Source: JAIVHC01 sp049975505 (GTDB lineage: Bacteria; Desulfobacterota; Desulfuromonadia; Desulfuromonadales; Desulfuromonadaceae). Taken from it: a stretch of 18,516 nucleotides of DNA. This document shows, piece after piece, positions 1 through 7,449 of the stretch (positions within the stretch are counted from its first letter, which is position 1; every line of letters starts with the position of its first letter). The position numbers and the translations under genes are program-made. The DNA lies in NCBI GenBank assembly GCA_049975505.1, contig JBNGCY010000054.1, forward strand, positions 1 to 18,516, read 5' to 3'. The notes beneath the pieces were generated by a model. The model saw nothing but the letters and a program-made list of their open reading frames with translations, had not been told where the DNA came from and ran no database searches.

Positions 1-1
1 T

Positions 2-103
2 TTGAAAAACGCGTCACCATACACGAACACGGCGGCGCTGGCTACTGCTTTTTCTCAATTTAGTGCGTTTTTGCGCATACTTCTGGACTCGTGCTCTGAA
101 TGA
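2..103 (+). CDS. C-terminal tail of an unidentified upstream gene (partial)
   Basis: One forward frame is open from the left edge and stops with TGA at 101-103. It overlaps the ATG of the next gene (100-102) in an ATGA arrangement, which is typical of translationally coupled genes. About 33 residues are visible, ending in LRILLDSCSE, with an amphipathic, Leu/Phe-rich character. The next gene has no clear ribosome binding site of its own, which fits coupling. The product cannot be named from this fragment. A second frame also runs from the edge and stops at 61-63, so the choice of frame is an inference from the overlap. Confidence 0.4.
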   Translation: MKNASPYTNTAALATAFSQFSAFLRILLDSCSE

Positions 104-660
104 ATAACTCCTGCTGTAGTGACGATATCGGTTCTGAACACATCATCTGGCAGGGCAGGCCGGCACCGCGCTGTTATACCTTTCGCCATTGGCGCCGCGC
201 GCTGTGCTGGGGCGTGGTTCTGTTTTTAGCCCTGCTCTGGCAGGTATGGATGTGGCGTGTCTGTGCCCCGGATGGCCCGTGGATGCTGGTGTTTGTTCCT
301 GCTCCGTTTGTGCTTGTGGCTTCAGGATTGAGCTTTGGGCGCCTCCTGCGCGCCCGTCTGGAATGGGAGCATATTTTCTACCATCTGAGTGATACCGCCC
401 TGATCCTTCAACGGGGGAGAGTGGTGCAATTTCAGCGCTATCCGCATACCCACCTGCGGGACGTGCATCTGCAATTGCACGATGAAAAGAGTGCCAGTGG
501 ATTGGGATGGGTGCATGTGCAATTTGGCACTGAGCGTGTGACCCTGGAATGTCTGGAGGATGCACCGAAAATATATATGATTTTAGCACGGCAATTGCAT
601 CGTCACAGGGGTATGCACAGGGGTGCGCAGAGGGAAGAAAAAAGCAGAACATTGTTGTGA
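100..660 (+). CDS. Small membrane protein with bacterial PH-like domain
   Basis: This is a 186-residue protein. A short N-terminal stretch reads EHIIWQGRPAP (13-23), the 'E-x-I-x-W-x-G-x-P' opening common in bacterial PH-domain (DUF304/bPH_2, YdbT-like) membrane proteins. Two hydrophobic segments follow, at about residues 34-52 and 60-80. The rest (about 88-170) is a soluble beta-rich part with YHLSDTALILQRG and a following GLGWVHVQFG, resembling the 'Y-x-L-T-D-x-R' strand region of that family. The C-terminus is basic and histidine/arginine rich. It probably sits in the inner membrane with the PH-like domain in the cytoplasm. Its role is unknown. The start codon overlaps the stop of the preceding frame, suggesting coupling. 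Family assignment is by pattern only. Confidence 0.65.
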   Translation: MNNSCCSDDIGSEHIIWQGRPAPRCYTFRHWRRALCWGVVLFLALLWQVWMWRVCAPDGPWMLVFVPAPFVLVASGLSFGRLLRARLEWEHIFYHLSDTALILQRGRVVQFQRYPHTHLRDVHLQLHDEKSASGLGWVHVQFGTERVTLECLEDAPKIYMILARQLHRHRGMHRGAQREEKSRTLL

Positions 661-669
661 AAATAAGCG

Positions 670-698
670 TTGACTTTTAGCCTCCCTTTTGGTCTATT
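670..698 (+). promoter_or_regulatory. Sigma-70-like promoter of miaB
   Basis: TTGACT (670-675) and TCTATT (693-698) are separated by 17 bp, matching the -35 box at 5 of 6 and the -10 box at 4 of 6 positions. Transcription would begin near 705, leaving a short leader before the ribosome binding site (GAGGG near 734-738) and the ATG at 742. The position also argues against the upstream in-frame TTG at 670 being the translation start of miaB. Confidence 0.5.
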
Positions 699-741
699 TA
701 CGGGATTTACCGAATGTTTTAGCCGGATTAGGCGAGGGCGC

Positions 742-2082
742 ATGAGCAGTAAATCATATAAAAATCTTTATCTGGAAACCTTTGGCTGTCAGATGAATGT
801 GGTGGATTCCGAGTGGATTGCCACCATGCTTGCCGACCTTGGGTATCAACAGATAGACACCCCTGAAAACGCCGATCTTATCATCCTCAATACCTGCTCC
901 GTGCGCGAGAAGGCCCAGCGTAAGGTTTACGGTCACCTCGGCAGTTTCAAACCCCTTAAGGACAAAAAGCCGGAACTGATTATTGCCGTGGGCGGATGTG
1001 TGGCGCAGCAGGAGCGCGAACGTCTGCTTGAGCAGGTTCCTTTTCTGGATATCGTATTCGGCACCCATAATGTGCATAAGCTCGCTGAGATAGTCCGGGA
1101 TGTGGAGCACTCGCACCGGAAGCGCTGTGAAACCGAATTCAACCACAGCGCCGCACGCTTTGATGATTTCCCCGTGCGCCGTGATGTGAACGCGGTGAGC
1201 AAGTTTGTCACCATCATGCAGGGGTGCGACAATTTCTGCACCTACTGCATTGTCCCCTATGTGCGCGGGCGCGAGGTGAGTCGCAGCAGTGCCGAGATCA
1301 TCGCCGAGGTAAAGGCGCTGGTGGCGCAGGGGGTACGCGAAGTCACCCTTCTGGGGCAGAACGTCAACTCCTACGGGCTCACTGATCCTGATGAGATGAA
1401 TTTTCCCCAACTGCTCCATGCCGTGCATGGGGTGGATGGCCTGGAGCGGATCCGTTTCACCTCTTCCCACCCCAAGGATCTGAGCCCTGAACTGATCGAG
1501 TGTTTTGCCACGCTGCCCAAGCTGTGTCCGCAGATGCATCTGGCGCTCCAGAGCGGTTCCGACCGCATTCTGGATGTGATGGAGCGGGGCTACTCCCGCG
1601 CCGAATATCTGCAACGCATCCACGATCTGCGCCGCAGCTGCCCAAAGATCCGTTTAAGTACCGATATTATTGTGGGTTTCCCCAGTGAAACCCAAAGCGA
1701 TTTTGCGGACACCCTCTCCATCCTCGATGAGGTGGAGTTCAGCGATGCGTTTACCTTTCTGTATTCGCCCCGCCCCGAGACCAAAGCGGCGTCTCTGGCT
1801 GATCCTGTTCCCAAAGAGGAGAAACAGCGCTGGTTTGATACCCTGCTGGAGCGCCAGAGGCAGATCAGTACCCGCATCTGGAGTCAGGATGTGGGCACGA
1901 TTCAGAAGGTGCTGGTGGAGGGGCAGAGCCGCCACGGCGAGGGGCAGGTGTTCGGGCGCAATCTGTGGAATCGGATTGTGAACTTTGATGCCCCGGCAGA
2001 GCTGATCGGCACTGAGGTTGAGGTGGAGATTGTGCGCAGTCTTAACAATTCTCATCTGGGGCAGTTGAAAAGTGAGGAGTAA
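742..2082 (+). CDS. miaB: tRNA-2-methylthio-N6-dimethylallyladenosine synthase (MiaB)
   Basis: This radical-SAM methylthiotransferase adds the methylthio group to i6A37 of tRNAs reading UNN codons. With the ATG at 742 the protein has 446 residues, normal for MiaB. The N-terminal UPF0004 domain carries the three cysteines of the auxiliary iron-sulfur cluster: C16 (TFGCQMN), C52 (LNTCSVREKA) and C86 (VGGCVAQQ). The radical-SAM CxxxCxxC is C162, C166 and C169 in MQGCDNFCTYCIVPYVRG. The C-terminus is a TRAM RNA-binding domain (about residues 375-441, GRNLWNRIVNF). The frame extends upstream to a TTG at 670, but that codon lies in a promoter-like -35 box, and conserved sequence begins only after the ATG. 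A 13-codon micro-ORF follows directly after the stop. The radical-SAM/TRAM layout also fits RimO and MtaB, but TFGCQMN and the cluster-binding context favour MiaB. Confidence 0.95.
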   Translation: MSSKSYKNLYLETFGCQMNVVDSEWIATMLADLGYQQIDTPENADLIILNTCSVREKAQRKVYGHLGSFKPLKDKKPELIIAVGGCVAQQERERLLEQVPFLDIVFGTHNVHKLAEIVRDVEHSHRKRCETEFNHSAARFDDFPVRRDVNAVSKFVTIMQGCDNFCTYCIVPYVRGREVSRSSAEIIAEVKALVAQGVREVTLLGQNVNSYGLTDPDEMNFPQLLHAVHGVDGLERIRFTSSHPKDLSPELIECFATLPKLCPQMHLALQSGSDRILDVMERGYSRAEYLQRIHDLRRSCPKIRLSTDIIVGFPSETQSDFADTLSILDEVEFSDAFTFLYSPRPETKAASLADPVPKEEKQRWFDTLLERQRQISTRIWSQDVGTIQKVLVEGQSRHGEGQVFGRNLWNRIVNFDAPAELIGTEVEVEIVRSLNNSHLGQLKSEE

Positions 2083-2124
2083 ATGAGTAGCAAGCCCAAG
2101 CCGCAAGTTGATCTGAATACTTAA
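2083..2124 (+). CDS. Micro-ORF of 13 codons directly after miaB, possibly a gene remnant
   Basis: An ATG lies immediately after the miaB stop codon, and GTGAGGAG sits just upstream at 2072-2079, inside the last miaB codons. The peptide would be MSSKPKPQVDLNT and then TAA. The start resembles, from memory, the N-terminus of DUF3467-type proteins, which open with a Lys/Pro/Gln-rich segment followed by a hydrophilic strand, so it could be the stump of such a gene. No continuation is visible in another frame, because the DNA after the stop is AT-rich and non-coding. It may equally be a translated leader or chance. Confidence 0.25.
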   Translation: MSSKPKPQVDLNT

Positions 2125-2192
2125 ATTTAAATATTCCAAGTAGCATTTATAGCAATCAAGGATGCCGACACAGAAAGGCAGGTCTGAAAATT

Positions 2193-3287
2193 ATGCAACC
2201 CATGAGCGATAAACATTTTTCCTTACTGCGTGAATTTTCCAACACCCCCAGCCCTTCCGGGTTTGAACAGCCGTTGCAGCGCATTGTACGGCGTGAACTT
2301 CAAAACTATGCCGATTCGGTGGATACCGATGTGATGGGTAACGTAATTGCATGTAAGCGCGCTGAAGCCGGCTCTTACGCAACGGAACGCGCCCTTCGGG
2401 TCATGCTTGCGGGTCACAGTGATGAAATCGGGTTTATGATCCACTACATTGATGAGCATGGATTTCTGTTCTTCACCCCTATCGGCGGGGTGGATGCGCA
2501 TATTGTTCCGGGGCAGCGGGTGCATGTGCATACTAAAACCGGCCCGATTCTGGGGGTGGTGGGGAAAAAGCCCATCCATCAGATTGACCCCAAGGAGCGC
2601 GAAAATGTAGTGAAATTCAAAGCCCAGTTTGTGGATATCGGGGTGGAGGATCGCGATGCGGCTCTGGAGCTGGTGAGCATCGGCGACCCCATGACCTTTG
2701 TCCACGGTCTGGAACGCCTCCAGGGTTCACTCGCCACTTCACGCGCGTTTGACGATAAAATGGGGGCCTTTATTGTCATGCGCGTGTTGCAGGAAGTGAG
2801 TGCGCGCGGCGGCAACAAGGTGGATCTGTTCAGCGTGACTACCGTGCAGGAGGAACTTGGGCTGCGCGGAGCTACTTCGAGTACGTACGGGGTCAATCCC
2901 GATGCGGGTATTGCGGTGGATGTGGGATTCGCCACCGATTTCCCCGGCCAGGACAAGGCCGAGGTGGGCGATTTCAAGGTGGGGGATGGTCCCCTTATCG
3001 CCCGCGGTGCGAATATCAACCCGGTGCTGTTTGATCTTATTTGTACAACCGCGCAGGATAAGCAGATCCCCATTCAGATCGGCGGGCATGCGCGTGCCAC
3101 CGGCACGGACGCCAACGCCATGCAGCTCAGCCGCGGTGGGGTTGCGGCAGCGCTTCTGAGCGTACCCCTGCGCTATATGCACTCACCGGTGGAGGTTCTC
3201 TCCCTCGATGATATTCAGGCAGCTATTGAATTGCTCACCGAGGTGGTGTTGCGCATTGATTCGGATACATCGTTTATTCCGACCTAG
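2193..3287 (+). CDS. M42 family metallo-aminopeptidase
   Basis: This is a 364-residue cytosolic dinuclear-metal aminopeptidase of the M42 (glutamyl aminopeptidase/TET-like) family, which removes N-terminal residues from peptides. The full set of metal and catalytic residues is visible: H75 and D77 in AGHSDEIG, D187/D188 in SRAFDDKMG, the E220-E221 pair in VQEELGLRGA, D243 in AVDVG and H330 in RYMHSPVE. The domain inserted between H75 and D187 is the usual PDZ-like dimerisation domain of this family. The annotated start is the ATG at 2193; a second ATG at 2202 (M4) is equally possible, and upstream GGCAGG (about 2176-2181) is a weak ribosome binding site. It stands in a 110 bp gap after miaB and is followed by a hairpin, so it is probably its own unit. 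Members of this family include proteins once labelled endoglucanase/FrvX; peptidase is the better reading. Confidence 0.93.
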   Translation: MQPMSDKHFSLLREFSNTPSPSGFEQPLQRIVRRELQNYADSVDTDVMGNVIACKRAEAGSYATERALRVMLAGHSDEIGFMIHYIDEHGFLFFTPIGGVDAHIVPGQRVHVHTKTGPILGVVGKKPIHQIDPKERENVVKFKAQFVDIGVEDRDAALELVSIGDPMTFVHGLERLQGSLATSRAFDDKMGAFIVMRVLQEVSARGGNKVDLFSVTTVQEELGLRGATSSTYGVNPDAGIAVDVGFATDFPGQDKAEVGDFKVGDGPLIARGANINPVLFDLICTTAQDKQIPIQIGGHARATGTDANAMQLSRGGVAAALLSVPLRYMHSPVEVLSLDDIQAAIELLTEVVLRIDSDTSFIPT

Positions 3288-3315
3288 ATAGTTCGATGGT
3301 GTCGCAAGAACTCAC

Positions 3316-3350
3316 CAACTGCTGTGCCAGTATAAAGACAGGCGCAGTTG
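3316..3350 (+). terminator. Hairpin after the M42 peptidase gene, terminator-like
   Basis: CAACTGC (3316-3322) pairs exactly with GCAGTTG (3344-3350), and GCC (3326-3328) pairs with GGC (3341-3343) across a TGT bulge and a 12-nt loop. It lies 28 bp after the stop codon. The following bases (TCTCGCTGTTT) are only moderately T-rich, so termination is possible but not strong. Confidence 0.35.
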
Positions 3351-3375
3351 TCTCGCTGTTTCGACGTAAGTAGAA

Positions 3376-3423
3376 AGTGCTGAGTGGAAAGCGGAATGAA
3401 CCCGGTACTCAGCACTCAGCACT
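3376..3423. repeat. Inverted repeat and overlapping heptamer repeats upstream of guaB
   Basis: AGTGCTGAGT (3376-3385) is the exact reverse complement of ACTCAGCACT at 3407-3416. That arm is repeated with a 7-bp step at 3414-3423, giving ACTCAGCACTCAGCACT. The second arm pairs over 11 bp with 3375-3385 when one flanking base is included. This resembles heptameric short tandem repeats seen in other bacterial genomes. It lies in the 186 bp between the peptidase stop and the guaB start, so it may fall in the guaB leader. Confidence 0.7.
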
Positions 3424-3473
3424 ATAAAGCACTACTAAACCACCAGTACCAGCATATCCATAAGGAGTACACC

Positions 3474-4946
3474 ATGCTTGATTCTGAACTACGTGAAGGT
3501 CTCACATTTGATGATGTCCTGTTGATTCCGGCGCAGTCCGATATTATGCCGAGGGAAGCAGATCTGACCACAAACCTGACGGAAAAAATCAAGCTCAATA
3601 TCCCCATCATGTCGGCGGCGATGGATACCGTAACCGAGGCGCGTTCTGCCATCTGCATGGCGCGGGAAGGGGGAATAGGAACGATTCACAAGAACATGTC
3701 GCCACAGGAGCAGGCGCTTGAGGTGGATCAGGTAAAAAAATCGGAGAGCGGCATGATCGTGGATCCGGTTACGGTAGAGCCGGAGCAGAAGATCTACGAA
3801 GCGCTGGAGCTGATGGAGAAATACCGCATCTCCGGGGTTCCGGTGACCAAAAACGGAGTGCTGGTGGGGATTTTAACCAACCGCGATCTGCGCTTTGAGC
3901 CGCAGCTGGATATGCCGGTGGAAAAGGTGATGACCAAGGATAATCTCGTCACGGTTCCGCCGGGGACCACTCTTGAAGAGGCAAAATTCCATCTGCATAA
4001 ACACCGCATTGAAAAGCTCCTGGTGGTGGATGACGACTTTGCCCTGAAGGGGCTGATTACCATCAAGGATATCGAGAAGGTGCGCAAATACCCCCTGGCG
4101 TGTAAGGACGAGTACGGACGTCTGCGCGCTGCCGCTGCCGTTGGGGTTGGCGGTGACAGTATGGAGCGCATCGAATTGCTGGTTAAAGCCGGAGTCGATG
4201 CCATTGTGGTGGATACCGCACACGGACATTCACGCGGGGTAATCGAGAGCGTGGTGGAGATCAAGCGCTGTTATCCCGATCTGCAACTTGTCGCGGGGAA
4301 CATTGCCACCGCCCATGCGGCGACGGATCTGATCAAAGCGGGTGTCGATGCGGTCAAAGTGGGGATTGGTCCCGGATCCATCTGTACCACGCGTGTGGTC
4401 GCCGGGGTAGGGGTGCCGCAGATTACCGCCATCGCCGATGTCGCCGAAGTTACCAGCCGTGCTGGTATCCCCCTAATCGCTGATGGGGGGATAAAGTTTT
4501 CCGGCGAGATCCCCAAGGCGATCACCGCCGGTGCGGACGTGATTATGATTGGTTCGCTCTTTGCGGGCACGGATGAATCTCCCGGTGAGACCATCCTCTA
4601 TCAGGGGCGAACCTACAAAGCCTATCGTGGCATGGGAAGCCTGGGAGCGATGAAGCGCGGGAGTAAGGATCGCTACTTCCAGGGTGATGTGGATAGTGAT
4701 GTGAAGCTGGTTCCCGAAGGAATCGAGGGGCGTGTTCCGTATCGCGGCACCCTTTCTTCCAATATCCACCAGCTGGTGGGTGGCCTGCGCGCCGGCATGG
4801 GTTATACCGGATGCGCGAACATTAAAGAGCTGCAGCAAAAGGCACGCTTTATGCGCATCACCAACGCCGGTTTGCGTGAGTCCCACGTCCACGATGTCAA
4901 CATAACCCACGAGGCCCCCAACTACCGTATCGGACAGCCGGGTTAG
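3474..4946 (+). CDS. guaB: Inosine-5'-monophosphate dehydrogenase
   Basis: GuaB oxidises IMP to XMP with NAD+, the committed step to guanine nucleotides; it is a cytosolic tetramer. With the start at 3474 the protein has 490 residues, the usual length. The start is fixed by AAGGAG (3462-3467) seven bases upstream and by LTFDDVLLIPAQSDIMP near the N-terminus, conserved at this distance in IMPDHs. An upstream in-frame ATG at 3384 would add 30 unconserved residues encoded by repeat DNA. The TIM barrel is interrupted at about residues 92-205 by two CBS motifs (ISGVPVTKNGVLVGILTNRDLR and EKLLVVDDDFALKGLITIKD). The catalytic cysteine is C304 in GPGSICTTR, and the flap carries AYRGMGSLGAM. It pairs functionally with guaA downstream, but 246 bp with a structured repeat lie between them. 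Confidence 0.97.
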   Translation: MLDSELREGLTFDDVLLIPAQSDIMPREADLTTNLTEKIKLNIPIMSAAMDTVTEARSAICMAREGGIGTIHKNMSPQEQALEVDQVKKSESGMIVDPVTVEPEQKIYEALELMEKYRISGVPVTKNGVLVGILTNRDLRFEPQLDMPVEKVMTKDNLVTVPPGTTLEEAKFHLHKHRIEKLLVVDDDFALKGLITIKDIEKVRKYPLACKDEYGRLRAAAAVGVGGDSMERIELLVKAGVDAIVVDTAHGHSRGVIESVVEIKRCYPDLQLVAGNIATAHAATDLIKAGVDAVKVGIGPGSICTTRVVAGVGVPQITAIADVAEVTSRAGIPLIADGGIKFSGEIPKAITAGADVIMIGSLFAGTDESPGETILYQGRTYKAYRGMGSLGAMKRGSKDRYFQGDVDSDVKLVPEGIEGRVPYRGTLSSNIHQLVGGLRAGMGYTGCANIKELQQKARFMRITNAGLRESHVHDVNITHEAPNYRIGQPG

Positions 4947-4959
4947 AGGACATGTTTTT

Positions 4960-5104
4960 GTAACTGTTCAGTAAGGCCTTGTGGCACCCATTCCAAGGGA
5001 CACTTTGCGCCGTCCATGGCCGTTCGACTGTCGCCGTCCGTGGCGACAGACGCCCTTTCCATGGGTACCACAAGCCCCCACCGGAAGTGATGTTGAATAG
5101 TTAC
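4960..5104. repeat. Structured interspersed repeat, copy 1 (guaB-guaA gap)
   Basis: This copy is nearly identical to 15100-15244: 4978-5065 (88 nt) matches base for base, and after one change at 5066 so do 5067-5077. The element is a nested palindrome. CTTGTGGCACCCAT (4978-4991) faces ATGGGTACCACAAG (5061-5074), AAGGG (4995-4999) faces CCCTT (5053-5057) across a 3x3 internal loop, and CTGTCGCC (5028-5035) with GGCGACAG (5042-5049) forms an 8-bp hairpin with a 6-nt loop. In this copy the outer ends also match: GTAACTGTTCA (4960-4970) against TGAATAGTTAC (5094-5104), one mismatch. No protein is evident in it. It could be a small mobile repeat, a structured RNA, or both. Confidence 0.85.
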
Positions 5105-5139
5105 CTCTTTTCTTTAATTACGGCTTGATTTGGCTGTTT

Positions 5140-5165
5140 CAGGGGCAATTCACGCATCGCCCCTG
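5140..5165 (+). promoter_or_regulatory. GC-rich hairpin in the guaA leader
   Basis: CAGGGGC (5140-5146) pairs exactly with GCCCCTG (5159-5165) around a 12-nt loop, 27 bp upstream of the guaA start. It is followed by CGTCTTTAAAT, a poor U-tract. It could be a weak terminator or attenuator between guaB and guaA, or a transcript-stabilising hairpin. No known riboswitch core was recognised. Confidence 0.4.
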
Positions 5166-5192
5166 CGTCTTTAAATAATATCAGGAGTAATC

Positions 5193-6752
5193 ATGGCTGA
5201 TCTTCACAGTGAACGGATCCTTATTCTGGATTTCGGTTCCCAGTATACTCAGTTGATCGCGCGCCGGGTCAGAGAGGCGCACGTGTACTGTGAGTTGCAC
5301 CCATTCGATATGGATCTTGCGAGTATCAAGGCGTTCAATCCCAATGGGATCATCCTCTCCGGGGGACCGAAATCAGTGTATGAGGAAGGTGCTCCCGCTG
5401 TGGAGGAGGCGCTGTTTGAGCTCGGCGTCCCGGTACTGGCGATCTGCTATGGGATGCAGTTGCTGATGCGCCATTTTGGCGGCAACGTGGTCTCTGCAGG
5501 CAAGCGCGAATATGGGCATGCTGAACTCCATGCCAAAGGGGAGCCGGGGCCGCTGTTTGATGAGTTCTTTGTGGATGGCAGCAGCCATGTATGGATGAGC
5601 CATGGCGACCATGTGGATGTAGTTGCTCCCGGGTTTGAAGTCGTTGCCGGGACCGGGAATGCGCCTGTATGTGCGGTGCAGAATGTGGAGCGCAACCTCT
5701 ACGGAGTGCAGTTTCACCCCGAAGTTAACCACACCCCGCGCGGAGAGGAACTGATCAATACCTTTGTGCGTAAAATCTGCGCCTGCACAGGTAAATGGAC
5801 CCCGGGGCGCATTATTGATGATGCCGTAGCACGGATTCAGGAGCAGGTCGGGGATGAACACGTGGTTCTCGGCCTTTCCGGTGGGGTCGATTCGTCTGTG
5901 GCCGCGGCCCTGATTCACCGTGCCATCGGCGATCAGCTCACGTGCGTATTTGTAGATAACGGTCTGCTCCGCCTTCATGAAGGGGATCAGGTGATGGCGA
6001 CCTTCGCAGAAAATCTGGGGGTGAACGTTATTCGTGTGGATGCGCAGGAGCGCTTCATGGACGCCCTGAAGGGGGTTGCCGATCCGGAGCAAAAGCGCAA
6101 AATCATCGGGGGGATGTTTATCGATGTGTTTGACGAACATGCCGCCGATCTGCCTCAGGTGAAATGGCTCGCCCAGGGCACCATATACCCTGATGTCATT
6201 GAATCCGCCGGAGCCAAAACCGGTAAGGCGCACAACATCAAAAGCCACCACAATGTAGGTGGCCTGCCCGAGCACATGAAGCTCAAACTTCTCGAACCGC
6301 TGCGCGAACTGTTTAAAGACGAAGTGCGCGCCATCGGCGAAGAGCTCGGTCTGCCGCGGGGCATGGTGTGGCGTCATCCGTTCCCCGGTCCCGGGCTTGG
6401 AGTGCGTATCCTCGGAGAGGTGAAGCCGGAATATGCGGACATTCTCCGCCAGGCGGATGCCATCTACATTGAGGAGCTGGTTACCAGCGGTCACTACGAC
6501 AAGATCAGTCAGGCTTTTGCGGTGTTTCTGCCGGTTAAAAGCGTGGGCGTGATGGGGGACGGACGCAGCTACGAATACGTGGTGGCGCTGCGTGCGGTGG
6601 AAACCAAGGACTTCATGACCGCAGGCTGGTATCCCATGCCGTATGCTGATCTGGCGCGGATCAGCAACCGCATCATCAACGAGGTGAAGGGGATCAACCG
6701 CGTAACCTACGACATCTCCAGTAAACCGCCCGCGACGATTGAGTGGGAGTGA
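5193..6752 (+). CDS. guaA: GMP synthase, glutamine-hydrolysing
   Basis: GuaA converts XMP to GMP using ATP and the amide nitrogen of glutamine. The 519-residue protein has the full two-part architecture. The N-terminal class I glutamine amidotransferase has the triad C85 (AICYGMQLL), H175 and E177 (QFHPEVNHT). The ATP-pyrophosphatase domain has the P-loop SGGVDSS at 229-235. The C-terminal dimerisation domain ends in the family signature VTYDISSKPPATIEWE. The start follows AGGAG with a 6-base spacing. It completes the pathway begun by guaB. gmhB begins 43 bp after its stop, so transcripts may continue downstream. Nothing unusual is seen in the protein. Confidence 0.97.
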   Translation: MADLHSERILILDFGSQYTQLIARRVREAHVYCELHPFDMDLASIKAFNPNGIILSGGPKSVYEEGAPAVEEALFELGVPVLAICYGMQLLMRHFGGNVVSAGKREYGHAELHAKGEPGPLFDEFFVDGSSHVWMSHGDHVDVVAPGFEVVAGTGNAPVCAVQNVERNLYGVQFHPEVNHTPRGEELINTFVRKICACTGKWTPGRIIDDAVARIQEQVGDEHVVLGLSGGVDSSVAAALIHRAIGDQLTCVFVDNGLLRLHEGDQVMATFAENLGVNVIRVDAQERFMDALKGVADPEQKRKIIGGMFIDVFDEHAADLPQVKWLAQGTIYPDVIESAGAKTGKAHNIKSHHNVGGLPEHMKLKLLEPLRELFKDEVRAIGEELGLPRGMVWRHPFPGPGLGVRILGEVKPEYADILRQADAIYIEELVTSGHYDKISQAFAVFLPVKSVGVMGDGRSYEYVVALRAVETKDFMTAGWYPMPYADLARISNRIINEVKGINRVTYDISSKPPATIEWE

Positions 6753-6795
6753 TTTATCCGCCCGAGTTTCTGAGTCCTGAATTGAGCAGGTATCT

Positions 6796-7386
6796 ATGGA
6801 ATGTAAGCAGCAAAAAGCCGTATTTCTGGATCGTGACGGCACTATCAACGTTGAGAAAGACTACCTTATCAATCCGCGCGAGCTTGCTTTTGTACCTGGG
6901 GCACCGCAGGCGATTCGCGCTCTGAATCGTGCCGGCTATCTGGTAGTGGTGGTTACCAATCAGTCGGGGATTGCGCGCGGCTACTTCAGCGTTGCCCAGG
7001 TGAACCGCCTGCATACCCATATGCAGAACCTGCTTCAGCAATATGCTGCATCAATTGATGCCTTTTACCTCTGTCCCCATCATCCCATCGCTGGTGATGG
7101 CCCCTACACCGGAAAATGCAAGTGCCGCAAGGGCGAGCCGGGGATGCTTCTCGCCGCAGCGCAGGATATGCACATCGATCTCGCTGCATCCTATATGGTG
7201 GGAGATAAAGTAGCTGACCTGGAAGCGGGTTTCGGTGCCGGCTGCCATCCCGTGCTGGTATGCACCGGCTACGGAGATGAAACCCTGCAGAATCCTGAAG
7301 TGCAGAAATGGCGCGAAGAGGCACGCATCAGTGTATGTGATGCCCTGCCCGCTGCAGCGCGGCATATTCTTGCGCAAGAGAGGTAA
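6796..7386 (+). CDS. gmhB: D-glycero-beta-D-manno-heptose 1,7-bisphosphate 7-phosphatase
   Basis: GmhB removes the 7-phosphate from heptose 1,7-bisphosphate during synthesis of ADP-heptose for the LPS core. The 196-residue protein is a HAD phosphatase. The nucleophile and acid/base aspartates are D12 and D14 in FLDRDGTIN, motif II is VVTNQSGIARG, and the late acidic motif is VGDKVADLEAG. The structural zinc ligands typical of GmhB are all present: C93 and H95 (CPHHP), C108 and C110 (CKC). A histidinol-phosphate phosphatase (HisB-N) has a related fold and zinc loop, but there is no his gene nearby. It lies 43 bp after guaA in the same direction. A modest ribosome binding site (GCAGG) precedes the ATG. 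Confidence 0.9.
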   Translation: MECKQQKAVFLDRDGTINVEKDYLINPRELAFVPGAPQAIRALNRAGYLVVVVTNQSGIARGYFSVAQVNRLHTHMQNLLQQYAASIDAFYLCPHHPIAGDGPYTGKCKCRKGEPGMLLAAAQDMHIDLAASYMVGDKVADLEAGFGAGCHPVLVCTGYGDETLQNPEVQKWREEARISVCDALPAAARHILAQER

Positions 7387-7449
7387 AGAGTTCGGGCAGC
7401 GAGTAGTAAATAGTTGCAGAAAAAGAATGCACAACCCTCCTTTACCTGT

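Noticed and set aside
1..63. Reading frame from the left edge ending at TAG 61-63
   Set aside because: It is possible, but the alternative frame ending at 103 overlaps the next start as ATGA, which explains the missing ribosome binding site better.
670..741. An extended N-terminus of MiaB from TTG at 670
   Set aside because: The added 24 residues are not MiaB-like, and the TTG lies in a promoter-like -35 box; the ATG at 742 has a ribosome binding site.
3347..3376. TTGTCT-18-TAGAAA as a guaB promoter
   Set aside because: Both boxes match only 4 of 6 positions with an 18-bp spacer, and the -35 overlaps a hairpin arm; too weak to list as a feature.
5373..6848. A 491-codon open frame on the minus strand inside guaA
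   Set aside because: It is fully antisense to guaA and the start of gmhB, which are complete and typical; no motif is seen in the antisense product.
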